NCBI GenBank assembly: GCA_023105745.1
Contig: JALGQZ010000002.1
Span: forward strand, 45,746,997 to 45,810,996
Origin: Austropuccinia psidii
Lineage: Eukaryota > Basidiomycota > Pucciniomycetes > Pucciniales > Sphaerophragmiaceae
Length of the DNA stretch: 64,000 nt
Reading direction: 5' to 3'
The notes under the pieces were generated by a model. The model was not told the origin of the DNA. It saw only the letters and a list, made by a program, of their open reading frames with translations, and ran no database searches. The position numbers and the translations under genes were made by a program. Of the stretch, positions 23,518-34,669 are shown in pieces. Numbering within the stretch: the stretch's first letter is position 1; every line of letters begins with the position of its first letter.

Positions 23518-25019
23518 TGTCAGCCTGTGACTCAAAACAGAGCACTAGCATGACATCCAACATACCATAAATAATGGTATGACAAGTATTGAACAAACAT
23601 AGTCAATACAGGTAATAATTAAGAGAAAACAATCCTCTTACATTAAACACCAACCTTATCCAAACAGAATAAGGAAACCTAGAGGAGAATAAACAAGTCA
23701 AAACCCTTATTTTCACCTCTCATCTAACTTATGCATATTTAAGTTATCCTATACCAAAATGGTATTTTTCTTAAAGCTCACATAGAGAGCTACACAATGA
23801 TATCATCCATGTTGTTGTAACACCACTACAACTGGAGATACCATATAACCTCATTTTCAAAACCAAGTCCCCCTGAAAGTCAAAGAGGGCTTGTACAAAA
23901 CTGTACAAAAGTATAACCAAATTAAAGATCTCAACAAGAGCTTTAATTTGAGATACCTTAGACCTCTGTATCTCTTAAATTGACTGAGGGATCTTGGTTC
24001 AAAGGTTTAATAACCAAAATACAGATATTCTGAAAATAAGAAAATAAACAAACCCCTGTATCTTTGGCATACACTCATACAGCTGTACAGTGTCATATAC
24101 CAAACTGTAGGGCTAATCAAGCCCTACAAAGCTGTATCATCAGAATACAGATATCTTCCAAATTGAAGAAGATATATAGCATGGAAGTTTTTGAAGCCTC
24201 ATACTGATGTACAAAATTACATCCAAAAACTTAAAACCCTTATAACTTTTGCTATTTGCAAGAAGGGTAAACATGAAGCATACCAAATTGAAGAGCTCAT
24301 TAAGCCCTTCAATTCTGTGCTCTTAGCTTCTTGATATCTCAAAAACTGACTGAGATATCTTGGTTGGAAGTATTTTGACCAATACTGGTCTGTACTAAAC
24401 CTGTACCAACCAGTACAGCCTTGATACTTAAAATAATGGTTATTTAAAGCTTAAACCCGCCCAGAATGACCAATATTGATCATACAGACACCAGAACAAC
24501 GTCATCCAAGTGCTGACGTGGCAGGTGAAAAGTTTTTTCACCCTGTATTGATCCAGAATGATCATTTGTGGTTCCAAAACCACAATTCTGTCTATATTGA
24601 CGTCAGAATTGAGGATCTAGAACCACAGACTGACCACTGGAGTGAAAATTTTCACTCCTCTGACGTGTGAAGAGTTAATAACTCTTGACAGTCTTGGAAG
24701 ATATAAAAAGGAGGGTTTTTCCCTTGAAAACCCATCATCTTATCTTACCTTACCATTATTCTTACGTGACAAGACTGTTATTCATCAGTAGTGTCCTTAA
24801 AATTATTTAAGATATAATTAGAATATAATTATTGTAGTTTTTCTTTACAGTCAAAGATATTAGAGCATTGCAACCCAGGTCCTCAATAGACTCATCACCA
24901 CTGTTACCACGTAGCAGTAGGACCTGAAGATTTCATTTTTTATTTATTTTGACGTGTCACAGTCATAGTACTAGCTTGTATTTACTATTTTTAAGCTACT
25001 ACATAGACTCACCCTGACA
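23518..25019 (+). mobile_element. Solo LTR nested in element A, 5-bp target duplication TGTAC
   Basis: 1502 bp with ends TGTCAG...CTGACA and perfect flanking TGTAC (23513-23517 and 25020-25024). It interrupts the coiled-coil ORF, whose frame continues exactly on the other side. A TATA box (ATATAAAAAGG, 24701) gives the plus orientation. Upstream are several ACGT-core sites including a perfect TGACGTCA (24598-24605). No internal coding region remains, so it is the product of LTR-LTR recombination. The superfamily is not determinable from the LTR alone; Ty1/copia is my guess. Confidence 0.88.
24499..24955 (+). promoter_or_regulatory. ACGT-core (bZIP-like) site cluster in the nested solo LTR
   Basis: ACGT cores lie at 24499, 24516, 24600, 24663, 24764, 24909 and 24952, on both sides of the TATA box at 24701. 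The one at 24598-24605 is a perfect CRE palindrome TGACGTCA. Two more palindromes lie close by: GTGAAAATTTTCAC and AAGAGTTAATAACTCTT. Binding by bZIP factors is inferred from sequence. Confidence 0.5.
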
Positions 25020-25654
25020 TGTACTTTGCTCATTGATGGTAAGTAATTTCTATAATAAGCTAATTTTTCATTCAAAACTCCAAGTTCCTCCAATAACAAC
25101 CTTACTTCTTCCAATTTTTCCTTCTCTTCTCTTGATTGGTGACTTGATGACTTACATTCTTAAAATTCATCTTCATACTCAAAAATGAATTCTTCATATT
25201 GCTTCTTCAATTGCCTTTGATCCAAAATCTCTTCATCCTCCAACAATTCATCCCCATAACATCCAAGCTTTGGCATCTTGTTTTTTTTGTTAATTTTATT
25301 AAAGATTATGATCTTATCAATTTTTTCTCTTTTTAAAAGGTCTTGAAATTAATGATATTGATATTAAAATTGAATAGAAATTGAAATTGAAATTCCCAAG
25401 GATTTCATCCCACAATCTTAAACCATTAGAGGTGGAATAAGAAATAGACACCCACCCCCTATTTTTTTAATTTAAACATAGACTTATAAAACTTTTAAAG
25501 TTAAAACTCTTTCATACCCCCAAATCATCATTCATAAATTTATTTTCAATTTTTTAATTTATTTTTTTTTAACTTTATATTTTTTCATTTTAATAATTTT
25601 TTTTAAGTTTTTTTAAGTTTTTTTTTTTTACATGTGCCAAAAAATGTATTCAAT

Positions 25655-26490
25655 TTATGAAGCCCATTTTCCTTTTTCTTTCTTCTGAATAATTCTATTC
25701 ACACATATATCCTTTGCTATTTCTCCCAGTATTTTCCTCCCTTTCTTCCTTTCTTCTAGGGTATTACCTTTCCAATTTCTGATGAATCCTTCTTCTTTGT
25801 GTATAAAGAGGTATCCATACTATTCCCAGAAAAGATTTCCGCCAAGAAGCTCCATATTATGCAAATTGAAGTCTTCTTGTGGCCAAATTCTACCATCATG
25901 AAGAGCCTTCCTTTTTTGTTCATCAAAGGAAAAAACTTCCTCCCAATACTGGTTTTCCAAATTACTCTTAATTCCTTCCTCATTCAAGAGTTCCATGAAG
26001 TCTAATTTTGACAGGTCATATCCTGGAAGATTCTTCAACCATTTTCCTCCTTTTATTCTTGATGGACCCTCAAATTATACATCTTTGAATTCAATGTAGG
26101 GAAGAATTATGAAATCTGGCTCTTCTTTAGGTGTTGGAAGTTGCCAGTAAGACATTTCATCATAATACTTCAAGAAACTTTCTTTACCCAAGTCCATTTC
26201 CTTGTCTTTATCAATTCTCCATGGGCTTCTTGGTCTTAAATAATATTACAGAATAGTGTTCACAAGATCCTTTTGCAATGGTGAGACTTCAACTTCTATC
26301 AAATTTGCTTCTGGCTTTGAAGCTGAAGATAATCTTGGTTTAATTTATTTTAAAGAGTCATGATTATTGTAGGCCTCCCAAAGATTTTCATAAGCATTAG
26401 AGTGATTTATTTTCTTCTTTAGAGGATCTTGAGAAATTTTATGTATTTGGAATTCATCAGTTTGATTAGATTCTTCTTTATTGTATTTCT
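25655..26490 (-). pseudogene. Element A X1: C-terminal extension of the Gag-PR frame, homologous to X2
   Basis: After a frame change at about 26500 the polyprotein continues (KYEEFMKKYNKEE onward) to a stop at 25655, with several in-frame stops. Residues in 26038-25820 read LPGYDLSKLDFMELLN, then GIKSNL, then YWEEVFSFD. They match X2 at LPG, LSKL, FM, LN, GIK, NL and W. So the element carries this domain twice: once fused downstream of protease and once as the separate intact X2. No functional assignment. Confidence 0.6.
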
Positions 26491-29400
26491 TCATAAATTC
26501 TTCATATTTGAAACAGTAAATATTTTATTTCTAAGATCTTCCAATGAGTCTTCACAGTTCTTATCACTGTTAATTTCTGGTTTCATTTCAGTTTCCATAT
26601 CTTGTGGGTATTTTTGCTTGAAAACTATGTCAAACAGATTCTTTCTACCATGTATTGGTGGTCCTTCTATTGTTTTTGAGCCATTAACCAAAACCTGATA
26701 TACCATACCATTTGTGTCAATTGGTTTATAGCTCATTTTATTTTCCTTTTTCTCTGCTTCATTGACTTCTTCCATATACCAATTTGATTTTTCATCTTGT
26801 TTCCATATAAAACTTTTTTTGTTTTCAGGTTCATCATCAATTTTCCAGAAGTCAGGGCATGGGCTTAATCCTAAGTTGTTTACTTGAGGGTTTTTATTTT
26901 TAACACAATCTTCATATTCACTTGAAGATGGTAGATTTCTTTTTATCCATTCCTCCCACTTTTTGGGATCAAAGGTAGCCCATTCCCTGTTTTCTTTTAT
27001 TTCCTTGTCTAAATACCAGGCTAATGACTTTGGTTCTTCTGATTTTATTTGGTTTGATAGTTCTTCTGTTGATGATCCCTGTTCTGGCTCTTGTGTTTCT
27101 ACCTCTTGGTCTCCTTCAACTTCCTCCTGAGGTTCATTCTCCATTCCCCTATCCATTATGGATAATCTTTCATCTAGATTACATTCCATAGACTTTATCT
27201 TTTGATAATATTTGTTTTTAGTTGATTTGAAAATACTTTTCATTTTTTCTTTAGATTTATCTTCAGCTTCTTTTAATTTTACTTTGCTAAACCAATCCTT
27301 TATTTTTCCCATTGAACAAAGCTCCATTCCTCTTGGTGGTCCTGTTTGCCATCCTAACATATGGGTTTTGCATATTGGCATACATAATCTTCTACCATCT
27401 GCTTCTTGATAGCTAAATATTTTGCCTTGTTTCTGTGAAAAGTCCAATCTAATGTTATTGTCTGCCAAGAAGGGCCTTCCCAGGACTGTATGTACTGCTC
27501 CCTTGGCAATGAAAAAATGAATTTCTTTTTCTTCTCCAGAAGGTAACATTACTTGTGTGAATTCAGCTAATCCAATTGATGATGTTGTATGTCCTCCAGT
27601 TCCTCTTCAATTCATGTTTAGCTTTCTGTTTGGAAAAGAGGCTTTTATTTCTGCATCCTCAGTGATTATGTGGAGCTCTGATCCTGTATCAACCAGTGCC
27701 ATTACTGAATATTCTTCTTTTCCAACAAATACTTGCATAAACCCAAGTGGACAGGCATAATGAAGTCTTGGTTTTTCAAAGTCTTTAATCTTTATAGAAA
27801 TAACATCTTCTTTAATTTCCAAAGTGTTAACTGATTTCATAGCTTCCTTTTCTTCAAGAGAAATCCCTTGAAGCCTGTGAATGAAGGTTGGTGAAACTGA
27901 TAATATTTCTTCCAAGGTTAAGTCAATTTTCTGTTCCAAGATTTTCTTTATCACATTTTCAATTTCTAATTTTGTTTTGAATTATTTCTTATCCTTTATG
28001 ACTTCTTTCTTTTCAGTCTGGTGGTGAACCATCCTTTTATTTAACTTCTCACCTTCCTCTTAAACATTCTCTTTTTGTTTTCTTTCAGTTCCTTCAAATG
28101 TTTCATTTCTTTTTGTATGTTTATCTTTATATTTGGTTGGAATCATCATCTTCATCTCTTCTTCAGTCTCATCCTCATGATAGGTTCCTGGTAGTATATG
28201 TTTTTTACTTTGAGAATCTTCTCTATTTTGGCTTTCTTGCTTAGCCAATCTTTGCTTTGTCTGTCTGAGAGCTGCATGTGTTTCTAACATCTCAGTGGGT
28301 GAAGATACTGTTGGTGGTTCCCAATTACCCCAGTCTTCTACTTGAGCAATTAAAACTTCTTTTTCTTCCTTTTTCAGCTCAACTATCTTTTGATATTCTG
28401 CTCTTGATAGAGGCTTTTCCTTTTCAATTATCTTGTTTGAAATTTCTTTTTGTTCCTTATCAAATTCCCTGACTAAATCCTTTGGAGATTTGGTTCCTTC
28501 TGAGGGTACTCTTTGGAAATTAGGGTAAAGGAAATTTAATCCTTGCCTACTAACAATTCTTTTTTCTATATCTTCTTCCAGGTAGCTGCATCTTGTCAAT
28601 GAATGACCATTTTTAAAACAGTAATAGCACTTTAAGGGTGGTCTTGGAAACAGTTGTGCTGGAACATAAGGTTGATGATTTTCAGGTAAAGGTACCTGAG
28701 TATTTCTTTGTCTGAATGGTTGTGCATTTGGTGCTAAGCCTGATCCCTGTGTATTTGATTTATTCTTCCAGACCTTCTTTTGTGGATTAACAGCCTCTGA
28801 TAGTTCTTTCAGCTGGTCCAAAACATCCTTCATTGGATTTACTTCTCTTGGTGCTTGATTAACATGAGTCTCTTGAGCTGGTGGATTCTTTATTTTCCTT
28901 GTAATATCTTTCATTTTCTTGATAACCTCTTCCCAGCTTTCATCTTCAAATCTGGTTTTCTTTTTGCTCTTGATTTCATCTGAATTTGATAATTTTGATT
29001 TCCCTATGATAACTACTGCTGCCTCCAATTCTGCCTCAATATAATTTCTGAGGATATCCATCTCAGTTAAGATATATCCTCCATCTCTTGCTTGAACCAT
29101 GGTCCTGTCTTTGATCATTTCTTTGGTAACACTACTTCTAATTTCTGGTGATAAAGAATCAAAGACATCTTCACAATAATCATTTTCCTTTTTGATATAC
29201 CCATACTTCAGCAGATATTTTGAGATTATGTCATATTCCCCAATAAAATTTCTGTATTGGGACAAACTTTTGACTCCTCCTTCCTGTTTAGTTTGATTAA
29301 ATAGTCTTGTTAATCAATCTTTCCTGTGTCTTCTTTCTGGTTCCACCTTTCCCCATTTACTTATCATTTCCTTTTTTAATTGATCCCAATCCTCCATTTC

Positions 29401-29976
29401 ATATCCTGGCATTCCTTCAATTTCATATCTGATATCCTTATCTTCACTCCAGAATGCTATTTGCATGGCCAAATCCCTTTCATTGGCTCCTTCAATTGAT
29501 GCTATCCTTTCAGCTCTTTTGATAAAATCCTCAACATCACTCCCATCAAAGTTGAGGTTATAATCTTTTGCCTTTATTTTAAAAATCTTTCTTGTAGGTA
29601 TTGTACCTCTTTCAGGTTGCTGAGTTTGTGTTGTAATATCTACCCTTTTTGCAAATCTTGCAGCTCTTGGCAATGTTCCTGGTGTGGATGTTGCATATGT
29701 CTTTGGGGTTGGTGATGGTGATGGTTGCGGGGGTCTGAGCATTCTTTCAATAGTTGCATCCCCAGTAGTTTCAGGTTATAATTGAGTTGATTTTGTCTTC
29801 TTTCCATGTCTTCTTGCAGCTCTTTCCATATCCTTCTGAAATTCTTCATCATTTTATAAATAAGAAAAATCTTCTTCTTCACTTTCTTCCTGGCCTAATC
29901 CTTCAATTCTGGACTGCTCTTTTTTCAATTCCTCCTCCAAGGTTAGAGCCTTCTTTGAGGATGATGATTCCTCCAT
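26491..29976 (-). pseudogene. Element A Gag-protease polyprotein
   Basis: One continuous frame of 1162 codons from ATG 29976, broken by about six stops including TGA at 29314 and 27607 and TAA at 28060. N-terminal serine/acidic and proline-rich segments lead to the Gag capsid region (YNLNFDGSDVEDFIKRAERI; WDQLKKEMISKWG). A zinc knuckle follows, CYYCFKNGHSLTRC (CX2CX4HX4C). The aspartic protease has ALVDTGSELHIIT as its active site and VLGRPFLADNNIRLDF downstream. Past protease is a long charged, tryptophan-containing linker leading to X1. Two of the stops (KD-stop-LTR and NMN-stop-RGTGG) are consistent with TGG-to-TGA changes. Gag and PR in one frame is normal; absence of RT downstream is not. 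Confidence 0.85.
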
Positions 29977-30094
29977 TATAATTGTGATCTACACAAAGAT
30001 TTAATTTTTAATTTTTTTTTTGATTGATTCTTTTTGAATTTTTGATTTTCAAGATTGATAATGTGATCTTATTAATGATACTTGATATTTGAAA

Positions 30095-30113
30095 GGCCAC
30101 TGTTGGGACACCA
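30095..30113 (-). promoter_or_regulatory. Element A primer-binding site
   Basis: On the sense strand, two bases after the 5' LTR, comes TGGTGTCCCAACAGTGGCC. TGG pairs with the CCA end of a tRNA. The tRNA species is not assigned. Confidence 0.65.
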
Positions 30114-30115
30114 GA

Positions 30116-32173
30116 TGTGGGAACTTGTTTTGTTGTGGGATAAGTAATAGGAAGTACCTTGAGGGGAAAATTACTGGTGAGTCTGTTTTGAATTTCAGAA
30201 TGAGCCAATAACCATGGGTGCTAAGGTGTATTAGATGCCCCTCTAAATATACTGAAAAAGATACCCTTTTGATGAGATCACAAATCAATTATTTAGTTTT
30301 GTGGCTTTTCAATTAGAGAATTTTCTTCAGCATTCTCTATCAGTCTGTCAATAAAAGATCACTATGATAATAATGGTAATAGTTAATTTTTTTTAATAAT
30401 TTAGGTTTGCTTAACTTCTTGTTATTGATTATAATTCTTTTTAATTAATTCTTCTAGTATTCCTTCTTTCAATACCTGAGATATTTAAATAATATTGTTT
30501 AAGATCACTATTAATATTAAGAATAATCTTGATAGCTAGCTAATACTTTTAAAGCTGATTTAATAATACTATCAATATAGCTATAATAATTTAAGGGTAA
30601 GATAACTCTTCAAGGGTGGTTTTGTTTGATATAAGGGGAAGATATAAATGATATAATAGTAATATGATACTATTAGGATCAAAATAGATATAATCCAATA
30701 TACCTAAAAGGCTTATGATATAAGGTATAAGGGCAAGATGATATTCCTTCTATAAATAAGGGTTATTGATAAATTAGATAAGATCACTAATGATGATATC
30801 TTTAAACACTACTTCAACACTACTACTATAATGGTAAGACTATTAAATAATACTAAACTCTTTCATTAATATTATAAATATCTTTCATTAATTAATCATA
30901 AGTAATACTATAAGATACTGAGCCTTGCTACTGATCTTTTTCAATATGAATACTAGATTGTCCTACTAGAGAAGGGATGGATTGGTCCTCAAGATTATTG
31001 TCTGAATCAGAAGCATGGGGGAAAAACAGGGAGAGAGGCCCTTTATTTATACCTTTTGGGCCCTCCATAGAGCCTTCCAAAAACAAGGGACTTAAAAGAA
31101 TGCCACCTTGAGGCATTTTTGCTGGTGGGTAAATAAAACATCGTGTCATTTGATCAAGATATTGCACCATTCTGAACCTTATTATTGTCAGCGCACAGCC
31201 TTGAGACATTTTTGCTAGTGGTTAAATTTGGAATGGTGTGATTTGTTCAGGATATTGCACCATATGTTTGGTTGATTGCACCATACTTTTTGAACTATAC
31301 TCTTATTTTAACTAAACTTTATTCTTATTATGCACAGCCTTGAGACATTTTTGCTAGTGGTTAAATTTGGAATGGTGTCATTTGATACAGATATTGCACC
31401 ATATGTTTGGTTGATTGCACCATTTTAAAAAACTGTATTCTTATCTCTACTAACCTTATTTTTCTTCTTCACAGCCTTGAGACATTTTCGTTGGTGGTTA
31501 AATTTGGAATGGTGTCATTTGATACAGATATTGCACCATATGTTTGGTTGATCGCACCATTTTTTTAAAACTGTATTCTTATCTCTACTAACCTTATTTT
31601 TCTTCTTCACAGCCTTTATCTGTATTTAGTTGATTATTTCTCTATGTAAAATTTATTTTGTAAATAATACCTGTAATGTTTGGTTATGGGAGTTTAAGTG
31701 GGAATTGAGTAATGTAACACTACGTTAGCTTATATGTAGGTGTTTTTTTATGTCAAGAAATGTAACACATGATGTTATAAGAGTAATGGTATCACTTATG
31801 TAATATTACACATGTTTATTCATATTTAATATTTAGACAAGCCGCATTATCTTTAATCATATTCTTGTACCTAGTATAGAGTGTATAGTATCATTTCTCT
31901 TCTTTAATCCATGATATCTAGAAAATTATTGACATTATGGGGTTGAGGCAATATGTGACTATAGGTAAAATTTGATTTAGATTCCAGTGGAATACTTATT
32001 TTTGTTATTTTAATATAATTCTATTCCTTTTTCTTGCAATTTTTTTACTTTTATGTTTCACTTTTTATCTTTATTTTCTTTATATATATATATATATATT
32101 ATTATTATTGATCAAAGTTTAAGCTTTGAAATTGTGGATTTCAACCTTTGAAGAACTGGTATGGAATACCACA
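30116..32173 (-). repeat. Element A 5' LTR
   Basis: 2058 bp, 132 bp longer than the partner LTR because it carries four rather than three copies of the ~138-bp subrepeat (starts 31107, 31200, 31339, 31476). Otherwise the two align with scattered substitutions. It is followed on the plus strand by the target duplication GCGG and host-gene sequence. Confidence 0.92.
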
Positions 32174-32638
32174 GCGGTGATAGTAATATTCCTTGAACAT
32201 TAGGGGAGGATGACACTTTGGACTCAGGGTCTGGAATTATATCAGTCATATCTTGACCCATTGTATTATTTTTGATTGTCTTCCTTTCTTGAAAGGCTTG
32301 AATATTGTGAGGAGAGGCGTGAGGGGTTTAATCATGAATTTCTTCATTGATTATGGGGGACTTTCAGTATGCGGAGGCTCATTATCAATATGGTCCACAT
32401 CAACATTGATCATTTCATCACCTTAATCCCGGGAATCTTTTACGGCTTCAAACGTACGGCGTTTTTTGTTGGTTTTTTTGTGGAAAGTACATTTTTTCTT
32501 TTTCCTAATCCTTTTCCTGAATATCCAATTACCACTTGAGACCCTCCAGGTAGAGATTCTCCCACCTCCACACCTATCCATATATTGTAAGCAGCCATTT
32601 TTAAAATTTTTGTATTGAAATAGTAATAGACTGTCAGA
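32174..32638 (-). pseudogene. Uncharacterised host gene, middle segment between elements B and A
   Basis: The minus strand between the two insertions carries damaged coding sequence of the same gene as 9833-11058. Next to element A the frame KEYYYHRIEELGDLL reads across the insertion point once one GCGG copy is removed. A basic region (SGNWIFRKRIRKKKK) and acidic DVDHIDNEPPHTESPP lie upstream in different frames, so at least two indels or stops occurred. A possible splice acceptor (GGATAG) lies near 32570, before the first coding block. Confidence 0.5.
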
Positions 32639-34492
32639 TGTTTCTATGAAACTGTTGATATTATTACTATTAATCAACAATACTATGACTGTTCTTATGA
32701 AATATAATAATAAAACATTATCGTAGCCACAGCTAAATAATTAAAGAATTATTTCTTTTACATGTTATACACTACTAGTGATTATAACAGTAAGCAGTAA
32801 TTGTCTACAAGAATCAATAAAATGATTTTAATATATAATTATCTTTTACAAGAATAATTATAAAGATAATTCTTGAAGAAAACTATTACTAGAGAAAAAC
32901 TTCAAGAATTGAGATGCATTACTCACTATTAATCCAATGAACCTTTTTAGAAGATAATAATAGAGGAATCTGATGTGGAACTGTGGATTAGATGCATCAA
33001 AATTTATTTATAACAGTATTACCACAAAATATAGTATATTTCTATGATTTAACGTCTTTCTGATTGATTTCTGAAAGAATAAAACACTTAAGAAATATTC
33101 TAACTAATACTTACTTGTTTGGTAATAAAAGTATAATATAATAATGTGATTATCTGGAAAAAACAGCAATAGGAGGCCTCTTTTAAGTCTAAGACAGCTC
33201 ACAGAGGCGTGCCATGGAGAAAACTGAAAAACCAGTGAGTGAGAAAACAATAAAGCTTTTTGGATTATTGATTGCATCATCTGTTGTCATGTAAGATTAT
33301 CATAATTACTTAATTGCGGCTTTTACGTGACTACCAACCCATTTATGGTTAAGAATAAAAAAAATAACAACTTTAAATCTTCTTTTATTCCAAAATAATC
33401 ATTGATTTCTCAAATTTATCAATGTTATTGGTAATTTCATCACACAATGTATTTTATGTAAATTTTTAAAGATTCTGTGGTTCATGTGGAATCATCAAAA
33501 ATTGACTGTAACCAAACCTTTTAATTTTACATATAGACATATAATTCTTTTTGATTTTTATTTGAATTATTCAGCTCTCAATTGGTCCTGAAAGTTTCAG
33601 AAAGATTCATTAAGAATTGTATTTTTAATGAATTCTTGAAGTTCTTACCTCATTTCTGTGTAGAATTGCAAATAGCAGTATATGGCTGGTTGCTATGAGT
33701 TAAATCAATGGATACTAGTCCAAAAAGGGTATTAATTACTCTTTTAGGGTTTATAAATGGAAAGTCATTAATAATTGACATGGTACAGGAGTCTAAGTAG
33801 CTCTTTACCTCCTTGTCATGTCAAAATAGCAGGTTATTTGCTATTTTCTTATGATTTACTGAAGTTGTAACATGGTAACCAAGTTCCCAAAAGGTTTTAG
33901 TTTACCAATTAGGCCAAGATCAGCCATTTATCCAAGCTTTGGAGCTTTCCACACCTCAGAGGCCTCAGAAGTTGGGTACCCTGGCTTTCTTTGATGTCTT
34001 TTGTCCCCCTTGCCTATTTTTTATCTCAAAATAGAATTTTAAGCTTCAAGTGAGATATCCACTGTGGGTGTACCAGAAGTGCATGTAAGAATACCATGAT
34101 ATTAAGTGCCCAAAACATGCATAACACTATTCTTAGTGTATATGTAAAATGGGATTTCTCACATTCCAATTATTTTGGCATGAAATAGAGAAAAACAGAA
34201 TTTTTCACGGATCTTTTATGTGGTATTGAAGTATTTTCCATATTGCCACCTCAAAGAGTTGATTTGAGCTTATTCACTCTATGGAGCTACCCTAGTTGAA
34301 TTTTTGTTTAGAATCCAAATCTGGCCTTAAATCCATGGATTTACATACCCAATAAGAAGTTATTCATCTTTTCTGAAATAAAAAATGATGAATTTTGAAT
34401 ATATGCATGACTTATGGGTTATGCATAGTTCAGAATTCATTTTCAAGATAATTGTGGCCTATTTGGGTATGTAAAATATACCTCAAGGCTCA
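32639..34492 (-). repeat. Element B 3' LTR
   Basis: 1854 bp, similar to 40934-42834 throughout, with small indels and scattered substitutions. The sense 5' end TGAGCC directly follows the polypurine tract. Confidence 0.88.
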
Positions 34493-34534
34493 CGTTCCCT
34501 CCCACCAAAAAATAAAATTGTACTACAATTTTAT
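34493..34534 (-). promoter_or_regulatory. Element B polypurine tract and adjoining palindrome
   Basis: Sense GGTGGGAGGGAACG abuts the LTR (34493-34506). Eight bases upstream on the sense strand (34512-34534) is a 23-nt palindrome with 11-bp perfect arms, ATAAAATTGTA and TACAATTTTAT, around one base. The palindrome's closeness to the priming site is unusual. Confidence 0.7.
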
Positions 34535-34669
34535 CAATGGTATAAAGAAGAAAAAGGCCCCAAAGGGGGTTAATGTCCACTTTCCAACCTCTTTTCATTA
34601 CTCAGATCAAGTAACCTAAAGCACATTCATAGACATATTCAGGCTTGTGGCCTTTTTCCATGTCTAAAT

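Larger units (their letters stand above)
23440..25276 (-). pseudogene. Element A small coiled-coil ORF, interrupted by a solo LTR
   Basis: ATG at 25276 opens a frame of about 86 codons that reaches the solo LTR at 25019. The same frame resumes past the LTR and one copy of its duplication at 23517, giving about 110 codons in total. The N-terminal part is strongly acidic. The middle is a heptad-like leucine/glutamate stretch (LEEVRLLLEELGVLNEKL). The C-terminus is basic (SSKTKKRRK) and could be a nuclear-localisation or RNA-binding tail. There is one in-frame TAA near 25156. It lies between X1 and X2. Function unknown. Confidence 0.55.
11059..32173 (-). mobile_element. Element A: 21.1-kb Ty3-like LTR retrotransposon
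   Basis: A full-length element in minus orientation, bounded by LTRs 30116-32173 (5') and 11059-12984 (3'). The LTRs have TG...CA ends, here TGTGGTATTCC...AGTTCCCACA. A 4-bp duplication GCGG flanks it (11055-11058 and 32174-32177). Sense order: LTR, primer site, Gag-PR-X1, coiled-coil ORF, X2, about 6 kb non-coding, pol (RT, RNase H, integrase with GPY/F module), polypurine tract, LTR. A nested solo LTR of 1502 bp accounts for part of its size. The 10-kb separation of gag from pol is not normal for Ty3 elements. All main frames except X2 carry stops or frameshifts, so this copy is non-autonomous today. LTRs look highly similar by eye, suggesting fairly recent insertion. Confidence 0.9.
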
